DNA of 64,000 nt from Candidatus Flexifilum breve (GTDB lineage: Bacteria; Chloroflexota; Anaerolineae; Aggregatilineales; Phototrophicaceae). This document shows positions 36,903-45,884 of this stretch, one piece after another. Numbering within the stretch: the stretch's first letter is position 1; each line of letters opens with the position of its first letter. A model generated the notes under the pieces. It saw only the letters and a list, made by a program, of their open reading frames with translations. It was not told where the DNA came from and made no database searches. The stretch is taken from the NCBI GenBank assembly GCA_016717205.1, contig JADKGC010000001.1, forward strand, positions 124,001 to 188,000, written 5' to 3'. The translations under genes were made by a program, and so were the position numbers.

Positions 36903-37538
36903 TTAGCCCTTCACCGCGTCGCGCAGCGCCGCCAGCAAGTACATGACCGAAGTCGCGCCGGGGTCTTGATGCCCGATGCTGCGTTCGCCCAGATAGCTGG
37001 CGCGACCTTTGCGGGCTTGCAGCGAGATCGTCGCCTGCATCCCCGCCTCCGCCGCGCTGACGCAGCCTTCCAGCGCTGTGATCAGATCAGTGCCCTGTTC
37101 GACACTGGCTTTGAGCGCATTGACGGCGGGCAGCAGCGCGTCAATCATCGTTTTGTCGCCGGGTTCAGCCCGTCCGCGCTGCACGATGCCGTCCATGCCC
37201 GCCGTCAGCAGCGCCGCGAGGTCCACGAGTGTCAGTTCAGCTTTGCCCGCGACAGCAGCACTCGCCCGTAGGAAGAATGTGCCATACAGCGGGCCGCTCG
37301 CACCGCCGACCGTCGACATCAACGTCATGCTCACCGTTTTGAGAAGCGCGCTGATGTCGGCATCGGGGGTGGTCGCCAGCTTTTCGACCGCTTTGGCGAA
37401 GCCGCGCGCCATGTTCGTGCCATGATCGGCATCGCCAATCGGGGAGTCGAGGTCGCTCAGGTAACCCTTCTGCGCCTCGAAGGTCTGCGCGCTGCGTTCC
37501 AACCACGCGCGAATATGCTGCGGTGTGATCGTCGTCAT
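36903..37538 (-). CDS. dhaL: Dihydroxyacetone kinase ADP-binding subunit DhaL
   Basis: 211 residues, the usual size. The nucleotide/magnesium motif SPIGDADHGTNMARGF is near residue 32, and STVGGASGPLYGTFF and QDPGATSVMYLL are further family motifs. DhaL holds ADP as a permanent cofactor that is rephosphorylated by DhaM and passes the phosphate to dihydroxyacetone on DhaK. The gene starts 3 bases after dhaK, so the three genes are one operon. Confidence 0.93.
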   Translation of the reverse strand: MTTITPQHIRAWLERSAQTFEAQKGYLSDLDSPIGDADHGTNMARGFAKAVEKLATTPDADISALLKTVSMTLMSTVGGASGPLYGTFFLRASAAVAGKAELTLVDLAALLTAGMDGIVQRGRAEPGDKTMIDALLPAVNALKASVEQGTDLITALEGCVSAAEAGMQATISLQARKGRASYLGERSIGHQDPGATSVMYLLAALRDAVKG

Positions 37539-37541
37539 CGC

Positions 37542-38612
37542 TCACACGCCCCAACGCAGCCCCGGCGTTTTGACCGGCGCATCCCACAAGCTGAGGATTT
37601 CCGCGTCCGCCTTGACCAGCGTGATCGAGAAGCCCTGCATTTCCAGCGACGTGATATACGGACCGATCAGATTGCGGGCGATGGTGATGCCGCGCGCCGT
37701 GCAGATCTCCGTCAGCTTGCGATAGACCGAATACAGTTCGGAGAGCGGTGTGCCGCCCATGCTGTTGACGAACGCGATCACCTGATCGCCTGCCGCGAAC
37801 GGTTCATCGACCTCTTCGCGCTCCACCCACGCGCCATTGACACGATCCCATTCGCGCAGCACGCGGCTGTAGGCGAGATCGTCGAGGATTTCCGTCGCCA
37901 GCGTGGTCGTCAGATCATCGACCGGGCGCAGCGTTTCGCGATACTGCCCCGGTTCACCATGAATGCCGATGCCGATTTCCACTTCATCCGCGCCGAGTTC
38001 GAAGGTCGGCTTGCCCGCCGCGGGGACGGTGCACGAAGTCAGCGCCATGCCCATCGAGCGCCCGTAGCGGTTGACTTTGCGCGCCAGTTCGGCGCACCGG
38101 TCAAGGTCGTAACCAGCTTCCGCCGCCGCGCCGACGATCTTTTCGAGGATCACGGTCGTGCCCACGCCGCGCCGCCCCGCCGTATAGAGGCTGTTCTTGA
38201 CCGCGACGTCGTCGTCGACCAGCACAGTCTGCACGGGAGTGCCGTCGCCGTGCACCAGCTCGGCGGCCATCTCAAAGTTAAGCACGTCACCCGTGTAATT
38301 CTTGATGATGAACAACACACCTGCCGCCCCGGCGACCGCCTTCGCCGCCTCGTACATCTGATCGGGCGTGGGCGAAGTGAAGACTTCACCGGGACAGGCC
38401 GCGGCCAGCATCCCCGGCCCGACGAACCCGCCGTGCATGGGCTCGTGCCCGCTGCCGCCGCCGGAGATTACCGCGACCTTGTCGGTCAGCGGCGCATCAG
38501 CGCGGATGATGTATTTCGGCTCTAGGCTGACCTTCAGTTCCGGGTGCGCCAGTGCCATGCCTTGAAGCTGTTCGAGGATGACATTTTCGACCGCATTAAT
38601 CAGTTTTTTCAT
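37542..38612 (-). CDS. dhaK: Dihydroxyacetone-binding subunit DhaK
   Basis: 356 residues. Substrate-binding motifs are present: VAVISGGGSGHEPMHGGFVG, KNYTGDVLNFEMA, and the histidine in GIGIHGEPG that binds dihydroxyacetone covalently as a hemiaminal. The length is that of the PTS-type single-domain DhaK. GAAGGA lies before ATG 38612. It is the first gene of the dhaKLM-GH4 operon; the MFS transporter gene ends 58 bases upstream on the same strand and may be cotranscribed. Confidence 0.93.
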   Translation of the reverse strand: MKKLINAVENVILEQLQGMALAHPELKVSLEPKYIIRADAPLTDKVAVISGGGSGHEPMHGGFVGPGMLAAACPGEVFTSPTPDQMYEAAKAVAGAAGVLFIIKNYTGDVLNFEMAAELVHGDGTPVQTVLVDDDVAVKNSLYTAGRRGVGTTVILEKIVGAAAEAGYDLDRCAELARKVNRYGRSMGMALTSCTVPAAGKPTFELGADEVEIGIGIHGEPGQYRETLRPVDDLTTTLATEILDDLAYSRVLREWDRVNGAWVEREEVDEPFAAGDQVIAFVNSMGGTPLSELYSVYRKLTEICTARGITIARNLIGPYITSLEMQGFSITLVKADAEILSLWDAPVKTPGLRWGV

Positions 38613-38670
38613 CGCTGCGTTCCTTCAACAAAGTTTGCGGCGCGATTATAGCGCACAAGGCCGTTGGCGT

Positions 38671-39825
38671 TTACGCCGATTGCGTCAGCCGTCCGGATCC
38701 CTGCAAGATCGCGAATACGGCGATCAGCAGCAGCAGGATGATGCCATAGGCCAGGTGAATGCCGAGCGCGTCGGCGAGACGACCGAGCAGCAGCGGCAGC
38801 GCAAAGATCGCCACACCGGAAGCGAGCGAGGCGCGCGCGCTGGCGCGGGCGGTGTTCCCCGGGACGGTTGCAATCGTCAACGTGAGCAGCAGCGGGTAGA
38901 GCGCGGCGGTGCCGAGCCCCGTGAGCGCCAGCCCGATCATGCCGAGGAGCGGCGCCGTCGCCGTCCAATACAGGAGAAATCCCACGGCGGCGACGAGCAC
39001 CGACACCGTGAGGATCTGGTGCACGCTGAACCGCTGGACGAGGCGGCTGGCGAGGAAGCGACCGACGATCATACCGCCGAGAAACAGGCTCACGGCCTGC
39101 GCCGCGTCCGCCTTGGGCATGCCGAGAATGGTTTCGAAGTAATCCGCGCTCCAGAAGATCATGCAGAATTCGACTGACACGCCAAACATCAGCGCCAGCC
39201 AGTACACCCAGAAGCGGCGGGGAAGGCGCTGCTTCGACTGGGTCACTTCTTCCGTGACCGCTGCCGAGGCCAACTGCACCCCATTGAACGCCAACCGGAG
39301 GATGAGGGCGGCGGCGAGCGTCAGCAGGAGGGCCGTGCGCCACCCAAGACTGGACGCCGCCAGCCAACCGACGAGCACCGGCGCAGCGGAACTGATCAAC
39401 GAGGCGATCACGTTCGCCTCGGAGAGCGCTTTGGCCGTTTGTGCCCCATGTTCATCCGCCAAGACCGAGGGCACGACCGAGAGCAGCAGTGAGCCGATCA
39501 ACCCCATCAGGAACGATGCACTGATCGTCAACACCGGCGTCTGCCCGCTGATGAGCAGCCCCGCGCTCAAGCTCATGCCGAACACGGCGACCCACGCCGC
39601 CCACCAGCGCCCAATCCGCTGAATCACCGCATGGCCGATCAACCCGGCAGCGATCATCCCCAGCGCGAAGGCGGAAAAGTGGAAGCTGCTGACCGTATAT
39701 GTCAGGTCGAGCTCATTTTTCAAGAAGGGGGTGATCGGCCCGAAGATATTCAGGCAGTAGGCGTAAAAACCAAGCAGCAGATAGATCAGCCAGGTGGCTC
39801 GGCTGCGCGTAAACGTGTGAGGCAC
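38671..39825 (-). CDS. MFS transporter
   Basis: 384 residues with about 12 hydrophobic segments. It starts at GTG 39825 with AAGGAG 8 bases ahead. Typical MFS features are the loop after helix 2 (GHAVIQRIGRWWAAWVAVFG) and a similar loop in the second half (GRFLASRLVQRFSVHQILTV). The substrate is unknown. Its place ahead of dhaK suggests import of a sugar or a C3 compound, which is only an inference. The preceding 156-base gap holds two copies of an ACGTCCGGCG element (about 39855 and 39961) that might be an operator. Confidence 0.75.
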   Translation of the reverse strand: MPHTFTRSRATWLIYLLLGFYAYCLNIFGPITPFLKNELDLTYTVSSFHFSAFALGMIAAGLIGHAVIQRIGRWWAAWVAVFGMSLSAGLLISGQTPVLTISASFLMGLIGSLLLSVVPSVLADEHGAQTAKALSEANVIASLISSAAPVLVGWLAASSLGWRTALLLTLAAALILRLAFNGVQLASAAVTEEVTQSKQRLPRRFWVYWLALMFGVSVEFCMIFWSADYFETILGMPKADAAQAVSLFLGGMIVGRFLASRLVQRFSVHQILTVSVLVAAVGFLLYWTATAPLLGMIGLALTGLGTAALYPLLLTLTIATVPGNTARASARASLASGVAIFALPLLLGRLADALGIHLAYGIILLLLIAVFAILQGSGRLTQSA

Positions 39826-39981
39826 GACACTTGCTCCTTAGTGGGACAGCGCACGACAACGTCCGGCGCAGTTGTCCGCGAGAATCACGTCCAAAAGCGC
39901 GGACGGAGTGCGTGATTGTCCGCCAAAGGGGAGTGTGCCACAAGAGTCCAATCCGTGGCCACGTCCGGCGAGTTGGTTCAG

Positions 39982-41964
39982 CTACGGCATCTCCCAGATT
40001 GACGCCAGCTCCCACGCTTGCAGGTGCGTGAGCTGCGCCGTCCCGCCCTCCGCAAACAGCTCAATACCTGTGCTGGTTGCGCTCGGGAACATGACCGCGG
40101 AGAGCGCCAGCGCCCCATCGTCAGCGAAAATCTCAACCGACGACTGATCGACATAGATGTGCAAGTGGATCCGCCCGTCGACGGGCAGCAGCGGCGCGGT
40201 GACGTACTTCGCGAAATCCGGAACGACGCTGGCGTTCTCCGGGCGCGTTCGGTCGAGGAAGAGGTTGCCCGTGCGCGCGTCATAGCCCACGGTGATCGCA
40301 TTCCGCCCACCAACCGCAAGTCGCAGCCCAAAGCGCGCCGCCGGATCGGTCACGGCGAATTCCACATCCAGTTCGTAGGTATTGCGCGGCGGCACGAATT
40401 CTGTCAGCGGGCGCACGCCATCGAGCACAACCTCGCGCACTTCGACCACGTCGCCGCGCAGCGTTTCAAACGTGGGAATTGGTCGCTGGGCGATGCGCAG
40501 TCCGCCGGGCGTCGTGCGCAGTTCGATTTCGCGCGGCAAGGCCAACACACCCTTACCCCACGTCGTAGGCACCCAGCGCGCGTATTCCCAGTTGCCCAGC
40601 CAGCCCATCAGCACCGCGCGGTCTTCGGCCTCATCGTAGTCCCGGTACGCGCGCACGGCATAGTAATCTGGCCCGTAGTCGAGCCAGTTGGCATGTTCGC
40701 GCCCGCTCGGCATGAGCACATCCGAAAACAGAATGTGATCGACGTTCAGGAACCCCGCATCCGCGCTGTCGGTGTTGTCCACAATCTGAAGCTGCCCAGT
40801 CTGCCCGCTGAATTCGGACACGTCCCAACCCGCCCAGCGCATCAGGACATCCCCTGCCCCTGTCGCGCTGCGCACAATTTCACCATTCACCAGCAAATTG
40901 ACGACCGCCTGCTCAGCGTCATCCGTGCCCGCCAGCAAAAAGTTGATCGCGCTGGGCTCGATGGTGAATTCCGGCGAGGTGATCGTCACGGTGCCACGAT
41001 ACCCGAAGGCGGTACCGGGCGTGAAAGTGCTCAGGAAGCCGCCGCCCAACCAACCACTCACGCGATAAAGTCCGAGATCTGTGCCATCACTCACGCTGAG
41101 CGCGTCGCCGTCCGCCGTCCAACCAGCGGGCAAACCCGCTTCGAAATCGGCGAACACCGTGCCGGGCAGACCATCACCCCGCAGGAGATAGCCGTTTGCT
41201 TCGGGGTCGAGTGTGAACTGGGTGCCATCCCAATCGCCGACAAAGTACTGCACGCTGTTCGGCCCCATGCCACACATCAGCACCCAACGCTTCGTGTTTG
41301 CGTCGCCAGCGACGGACACTTGAATCAAGTCTGGCACTTCCCACCAGTTCGCGCGCGCGCCGACCGGGCCAAAATCACTCAAATGCTCCCACGTCTGCAA
41401 GTCGGGGGAGGCATAGAACCGCACCCTATGGCGTTCCGGCAGCGCGATGATCATCAGCCAGCGCTGATTTTCGGCGTCCCACCACACCTGCGGATCGCGA
41501 AACACAGTCTCGGGCGTATCCAGCACCGGGTTGCCGTCAAAATATTCAAAGGTGATGCCATCCTGACTAACCGACAAACCTTGCGCTTCCGCTTCCGTGG
41601 CGCGGTCATGCATCGTGTAGATGGCGATCAGGGGCGCAGACTCGCCCTGCGCTAAGCCAGAGGTATTCTGCTCATCGACGACGACTGAACCGGAGAAATA
41701 GTCAAATGAACCATCCGCGCCAGCCATCGGGTAACGCTGCTCAGTCCAGTGGACAAGGTCGGGCGAGGTCGCGTGCCCCCACCAAAACACATGATACAGG
41801 TCGTTATAGCGGATCATGCCGTTGGGGTCGCCGAGCCAGCCCGTGCTCGCCGAGAAGTGGTACTGCGGGCGGTAGGGTTCGGTGTAATCGGTCTGGGCGG
41901 AGACGACGTACGCCGTCAGCCCCAGCAGAACCAGCACATTCACCAGCAGCAGCCCACGCATCAT
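39982..41964 (-). CDS. Secreted GH32 fructan hydrolase (levanase/inulinase-like) with inserted domain
   Basis: 660 residues from ATG 41964 (MMRGLLLVNVLVLLGLTAYV), with AAGGAG 5 bases ahead. The leading hydrophobic stretch is a signal peptide. GH32 motifs: the nucleophile in WLGDPNGMIRY, the RDP motif in VFRDPQVWWD, and EVPDLIQV in place of the ECP motif, with the acid/base glutamate kept. A stretch of about 160 residues between propeller parts (FADFEAGLPAGWTADGDALS to LNVDHILFSDVLMP) looks like an extra carbohydrate-binding-type beta sandwich. The usual C-terminal sandwich contains VDQSSVEIFADDGA. It should degrade extracellular fructans such as levan or inulin. Confidence 0.88.
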   Translation of the reverse strand: MMRGLLLVNVLVLLGLTAYVVSAQTDYTEPYRPQYHFSASTGWLGDPNGMIRYNDLYHVFWWGHATSPDLVHWTEQRYPMAGADGSFDYFSGSVVVDEQNTSGLAQGESAPLIAIYTMHDRATEAEAQGLSVSQDGITFEYFDGNPVLDTPETVFRDPQVWWDAENQRWLMIIALPERHRVRFYASPDLQTWEHLSDFGPVGARANWWEVPDLIQVSVAGDANTKRWVLMCGMGPNSVQYFVGDWDGTQFTLDPEANGYLLRGDGLPGTVFADFEAGLPAGWTADGDALSVSDGTDLGLYRVSGWLGGGFLSTFTPGTAFGYRGTVTITSPEFTIEPSAINFLLAGTDDAEQAVVNLLVNGEIVRSATGAGDVLMRWAGWDVSEFSGQTGQLQIVDNTDSADAGFLNVDHILFSDVLMPSGREHANWLDYGPDYYAVRAYRDYDEAEDRAVLMGWLGNWEYARWVPTTWGKGVLALPREIELRTTPGGLRIAQRPIPTFETLRGDVVEVREVVLDGVRPLTEFVPPRNTYELDVEFAVTDPAARFGLRLAVGGRNAITVGYDARTGNLFLDRTRPENASVVPDFAKYVTAPLLPVDGRIHLHIYVDQSSVEIFADDGALALSAVMFPSATSTGIELFAEGGTAQLTHLQAWELASIWEMP

Positions 41965-42079
41965 CACGTCTCCTTGACCGCACCGCTCATCCGCACCTGA
42001 TAATAGCCCTAGAACCCGGCGAGTCAAGCGCATTGGCAGACCGCGTGAGCGCCCTGTAGAATTTTCCCATCCGGCCTAG

Positions 42080-43201
42080 ATGCAAGCGAAAGCAGTCCAC
42101 ATGACAGACGCAGCCACCCGCGCCCGGGAACTCCAGCGGCAGGCGCTGGTGATCGACGGGCACAGCGACATTCTGATTCCAGTCACGGACGGTAAAATGC
42201 GGCTCGGCGACCGCGTCGTCGTGCCGGATCCGCTCGGTTGGAAGCCGCTGTTTACATCAACACACGGCATGAACGAGGTTTTCGGCTTTCCGCAGCACGC
42301 GCTCACCTACGGGCCGATGGGTCAGTACGACATCCCCAAGCTGGTCGATGGCGGGGTGACGGTGCAGATCTGCGCGATCTACATTGAAGACGGGCAGCTC
42401 GATTGGAGTCTCAAACGCGGGCTGGAGATGACGTGGGCACTGCATCAGGCGGTTGCCGAGAATCCCAACTTTGAACTTGTCACGACGGCGGCAGATATTC
42501 GCCGCATCAAGCGCGAGGGTAAAATCGGCACGATTCTCTCATTTGAAGGCTTCGAACCGCTCGGCTCCGACCTACGCCTGCTTGACCTCTACTACAAGCT
42601 GGGTCTGCGCGTCGCCAGCCTGACCCATGTGCGCCGCACACCGTTCGCCGATGGCTGCTACGCCGCCGATCAACCCGGCGGCCTCACTGAGCTCGGCAAG
42701 CAGGCGGTCAAACGCATGAACGAACTCGGCATTGTCATCGATCTCGTGCACATCGGTTGGCCCGCCTTCTGGGAAGTCATCGGTCTGACCACCGCCCCGG
42801 TGATCCTCTCGCATTCGACCAGCACGCAGTTCCCCGACGAAAGCGGAGCAGCAGGACCGCTCGGCAGCGTCCCGCGCCCGTACCTCGATCCCAAACGGGA
42901 TCGTGCGGTGTTAGAAGCGATCACCAAAACGGACGGCGTGTTGGGGATCATCTGGTTCTACCAGCGCGACGTGGACGCGGTTATCCGTGATATCGAGACG
43001 GCGCTCGAACTCATGGGGCCGGATCATGTGGGTTTAGGTTCGGATTTGTACGGTCTGGAACTCGCGCCACCCGGCTTGGAAGACATCTCCAAAGTCCCGG
43101 TGATCACGCAGCGCTTAGTCGAACGGGGGCATGCCGACGAGACCATCCTCAAGTTTCTCGGTGGCAATTACCTGCGTGTGTTCGAGCAGGTGTGGAAGTA
43201 A
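42080..43201 (+). CDS. Membrane dipeptidase family (M19) peptidase
   Basis: 373 residues from ATG 42080; ATG 42101 is an alternative, as neither has a clear ribosome site. The zinc-binding DGHSDILIP (HxD) opens the barrel. ILSFEGFEPLGSDL (bridging Glu), VIDLVHIGWPAF and VILSHSTSTQ supply further ligands, and GLGSDLYG is near the end. Members cleave dipeptides, often with D-residues, and some act on other amide substrates. No signal peptide or lipobox is seen, so it is likely cytoplasmic. Confidence 0.82.
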   Translation: MQAKAVHMTDAATRARELQRQALVIDGHSDILIPVTDGKMRLGDRVVVPDPLGWKPLFTSTHGMNEVFGFPQHALTYGPMGQYDIPKLVDGGVTVQICAIYIEDGQLDWSLKRGLEMTWALHQAVAENPNFELVTTAADIRRIKREGKIGTILSFEGFEPLGSDLRLLDLYYKLGLRVASLTHVRRTPFADGCYAADQPGGLTELGKQAVKRMNELGIVIDLVHIGWPAFWEVIGLTTAPVILSHSTSTQFPDESGAAGPLGSVPRPYLDPKRDRAVLEAITKTDGVLGIIWFYQRDVDAVIRDIETALELMGPDHVGLGSDLYGLELAPPGLEDISKVPVITQRLVERGHADETILKFLGGNYLRVFEQVWK

Positions 43202-43210
43202 TTGATAACT

Positions 43211-43232
43211 GGGACGCACCTAGGTGCGTCCC
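43211..43232. repeat. Perfect palindrome between converging genes
   Basis: GGGACGCACCT and its exact reverse complement form a 22-base palindrome in the 49-base gap between the M19 and GH2 genes. It has no following T-run, so it is more likely a member of the GGGGCGCACC-type repeats than an intrinsic terminator. Confidence 0.6.
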
Positions 43233-43250
43233 GGCCAATATGTAGATTCG

Positions 43251-45071
43251 TTATTCGACCAATTCAATCGCCGCCGGACGCTGCTGCGCCAAACGGATGC
43301 ATTCCATATCGAACTTGGTCGAGCGGTCAAAGCGGTAAACGCCGTTCTGCTCCTGAAATACGTCCGTCAACTGCGTGTAGCAGTAGCCAAACATGTTCAC
43401 GTCGTCAAGCAGCGCGGCGAACAAGCGGTTGAAACGGTCGTAGAATTCGTCCAGCGTCTTGGGACGTTCGCCGTAACCCCATGAGACTTCACCCGGCTTC
43501 ACATCGGGGTTCCACCAGATGCCGCCGAACTCGCTGACGAAATACGGCTGTCCCTTGTACGGCAGCGACCAGTTCGGGTTGCGCACCATGTGTGACGGCA
43601 CGCCCCAGTCGTTGAAGTGATTGAGGAACGGTTTATCTTCGGCCAGCCCCGCGTGGCGCTTGGCGAAGGTGTCCGGGTCCTGAGTGTAATCGTGGCTGTC
43701 GTAGATGTCGGCGTTCGGCACGCGGTGCGAGTAGCCGGAGGTATCCAGCACGGGGCGCGTGGTGTCCATCGCCTTGGTCGCCAGATACATGCCCTGCGTG
43801 ATCACATCCAACTGCGTGATGTTGTCCGTGATCGACTGCCACGTCTCGTTAAGCGGACACCAACCGATGATCGCCGGGTGCGAGTAGTCGCGTTCCAGCA
43901 CTTCCAACCACTCGGTGATGTACGCCGCCGTTGGCATCTGATGTTCGCCGTCCAGCGGGCCGTTGTGGCTGCACCCCCAGTCGCCAAATTCACCCCACAC
44001 GAGATAACCTAAGCGATCTGCATGGTACAGGAAGCGTTCTTCAAACACCTTCTGATGCAGGCGCGCCCCGTTGAAGCCCGCCGCCATGCTCAATTCGATA
44101 TCGCGGCGCAGCGCTTCGTCCGAGGGCGCGGTCATGAGGCCGTCGGGATAGTAGCCCTGATCCAACACCAGCCGCTGGAAGACGGTCTTGCCGTTCAGCT
44201 TGACCGCTTTGCCGACGATGGCGATGCTGCGCAGCCCGGCGTAGCTCTGCGCGCGGTCGACGACGTTGCCCTGCGCGTCGATCAAGCTGATCTCCAGATC
44301 ATACAGGTGCGGATCGGTGGTCGACCACAGGCGCTTGCGGTCTGCCGGAATGGGCAGGTCGAGGCGCGGGGCGAGATCGTATTCCGCCGAGGTTTCCGCC
44401 GTCACGACCACGCCCGCCGCATCTTTGAGCACGGCACGCAGACGCAGACCGGGGCGATTGTTCGTGATTGGCTGTTCGAGGCGAATCGTGCTGTTCGCCA
44501 CATCCGGCGTGATGCGCGGGCGGCGCAGCGCGAGCTGCGGCACGGGTTCGAGCCAGACCGTCTGCCAGATCCCGGTCGTGCGCACATAGATCGCGCCTTC
44601 CGGCCCATATTCGCGTGCCTGCTTGCCGCGCGGCTGCGGTGCCGTGCGTGGATCGCGCGCGCGCACCACCAGCGTGACCGTCTCGCCCGGCTGGGCGACC
44701 CCGTCGAGGTCAAAGGTGAACGAAGCGAAACCGCCGCGATGCCGCCCGACTTCCTGACCATTCACCCACACGGTCGTGTCATAGTCGACTGCCTGAAAGT
44801 GCAGCAGCACGCGCTGGCCAATCCATGCTTCTGGGATGGTCACCGTGCGGCGATACCACACAGCGTGGTAGTAGTCGAGATTGTTGATGCCTGACAGCAG
44901 CGATTCTGGGCAAAATGGCACAGTAATCCGATCTTTCAGGTCGCGGGTGAGCAGGCCGCGGTCGAGACCGCTGTCGCCTTGATCCGCCTCAAACTGCCAT
45001 TCACCGTTCAGGCATAACCAGTCCGCGCGCACAAACTGTGGGCGAGGATATTCACTCCGAGGGAGAGTCAT
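43251..45071 (-). CDS. GH2 family beta-glycosidase
   Basis: 606 residues, AGAGG before ATG 45071. It has the three N-terminal GH2 domains: a sugar-binding jelly roll (CLNGEWQFEADQGDS, AVWYRRTVTIPEAW, YDTTVWVNGQEVGRHRGGFA), then an immunoglobulin-like domain, then the barrel. The acid/base glutamate is in WCPLNETWQS and the nucleophile in PYFVSEFGGIWWN. It lacks the long C-terminal domains of LacZ and resembles short beta-galactosidase/beta-glucuronidase forms. No signal peptide is seen. The substrate cannot be fixed from sequence. Confidence 0.87.
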   Translation of the reverse strand: MTLPRSEYPRPQFVRADWLCLNGEWQFEADQGDSGLDRGLLTRDLKDRITVPFCPESLLSGINNLDYYHAVWYRRTVTIPEAWIGQRVLLHFQAVDYDTTVWVNGQEVGRHRGGFASFTFDLDGVAQPGETVTLVVRARDPRTAPQPRGKQAREYGPEGAIYVRTTGIWQTVWLEPVPQLALRRPRITPDVANSTIRLEQPITNNRPGLRLRAVLKDAAGVVVTAETSAEYDLAPRLDLPIPADRKRLWSTTDPHLYDLEISLIDAQGNVVDRAQSYAGLRSIAIVGKAVKLNGKTVFQRLVLDQGYYPDGLMTAPSDEALRRDIELSMAAGFNGARLHQKVFEERFLYHADRLGYLVWGEFGDWGCSHNGPLDGEHQMPTAAYITEWLEVLERDYSHPAIIGWCPLNETWQSITDNITQLDVITQGMYLATKAMDTTRPVLDTSGYSHRVPNADIYDSHDYTQDPDTFAKRHAGLAEDKPFLNHFNDWGVPSHMVRNPNWSLPYKGQPYFVSEFGGIWWNPDVKPGEVSWGYGERPKTLDEFYDRFNRLFAALLDDVNMFGYCYTQLTDVFQEQNGVYRFDRSTKFDMECIRLAQQRPAAIELVE

Positions 45072-45301
45072 CGAGGTACCTCTTTAGACATCCATGCAAG
45101 ATAAAGGTGCGGCAGGTACAAACTTTTATGTCCACGCCAGTGATTGGATCTGCGGCTGACGGCTTGCTTCACCACCAGCCCCGCTATAAAGTTGTTTTGC
45201 TTGGGTTGGTCTATTAAAAACGCAGGGACACAACTCAGTTTGACTATGATGTTATCAGGGTCTGAAACGTTAAACAAATGCATGCATCAACGAAATTCGG
45301 A

Positions 45302-45754
45302 CTATTTTTCTGGCGGCGTAAACGCTAACGGCTGCGACCGTTCGGCCAGCACCAGCGACGTGGAGACGTTGCCGTGAATACTCAAACGGTTGACAAGCGC
45401 TTCGACGGCTTCCACTGAATCCAGACTCGCTTTGATGAGCACATCGCGATCTCCGGTGATGTGATAGCACTCCGTTACCCCCGGTTGGCGCAGCGCAAAC
45501 TCACTGATCGGCGTGCACTGCCCCGTCTTCGAAATCACCTGAATGAACACGGTAATCGGCAAGCCGAGCGGGCGCGGGTTGATCGCGGCGTGATACCCAG
45601 TGATGATGCCATCGTCTTCCAGACGGCGCACACGTTCGGCCACCGCTGGCGTAGTCAACCCGACCCGGCGGCCAATCTCCGAATAAGTTGCCCGCGCATT
45701 CGTCTGCAATTCGTCGAGAATCCGCCGGCTGGTATCGTCCAATTCAAAACGCAA
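45302..45754 (-). CDS. Lrp/AsnC family transcriptional regulator
   Basis: 150 residues. The N-terminal helix-turn-helix (LDDTSRRILDELQTNARATY, IGRRVGLTTPAVAERVRRLE) and the C-terminal RAM domain (GVTECYHITGDRDVLIKASL) are as in Lrp/AsnC. Such regulators sense amino acids or related small molecules and bind DNA as dimers or octamers. It diverges from the methyltransferase gene over a 130-base gap, so it may control that gene and itself. Confidence 0.9.
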   Translation of the reverse strand: MRFELDDTSRRILDELQTNARATYSEIGRRVGLTTPAVAERVRRLEDDGIITGYHAAINPRPLGLPITVFIQVISKTGQCTPISEFALRQPGVTECYHITGDRDVLIKASLDSVEAVEALVNRLSIHGNVSTSLVLAERSQPLAFTPPEK

Positions 45755-45884
45755 GGCCGCCCCCTCTTTTACCTTCGATCTGCAACTATCCTAGCGCAAA
45801 TACCTTCGGTCGTGCATGGTCACGCGCGCCATATCTCATTACAGTGATAGCTAATCGTTTTCACCTCAAACGCGGAGGCGTAGC

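Noticed and set aside
43211..43232. Intrinsic terminator between the M19 and GH2 genes
   Set aside because: Perfect stem but no loop and no T-run on either strand; treated as a repeat.
45068..45283. 71-codon open frame upstream of the GH2 gene
   Set aside because: No ribosome site, no similarity to known small proteins, and it overlaps the GH2 start region.
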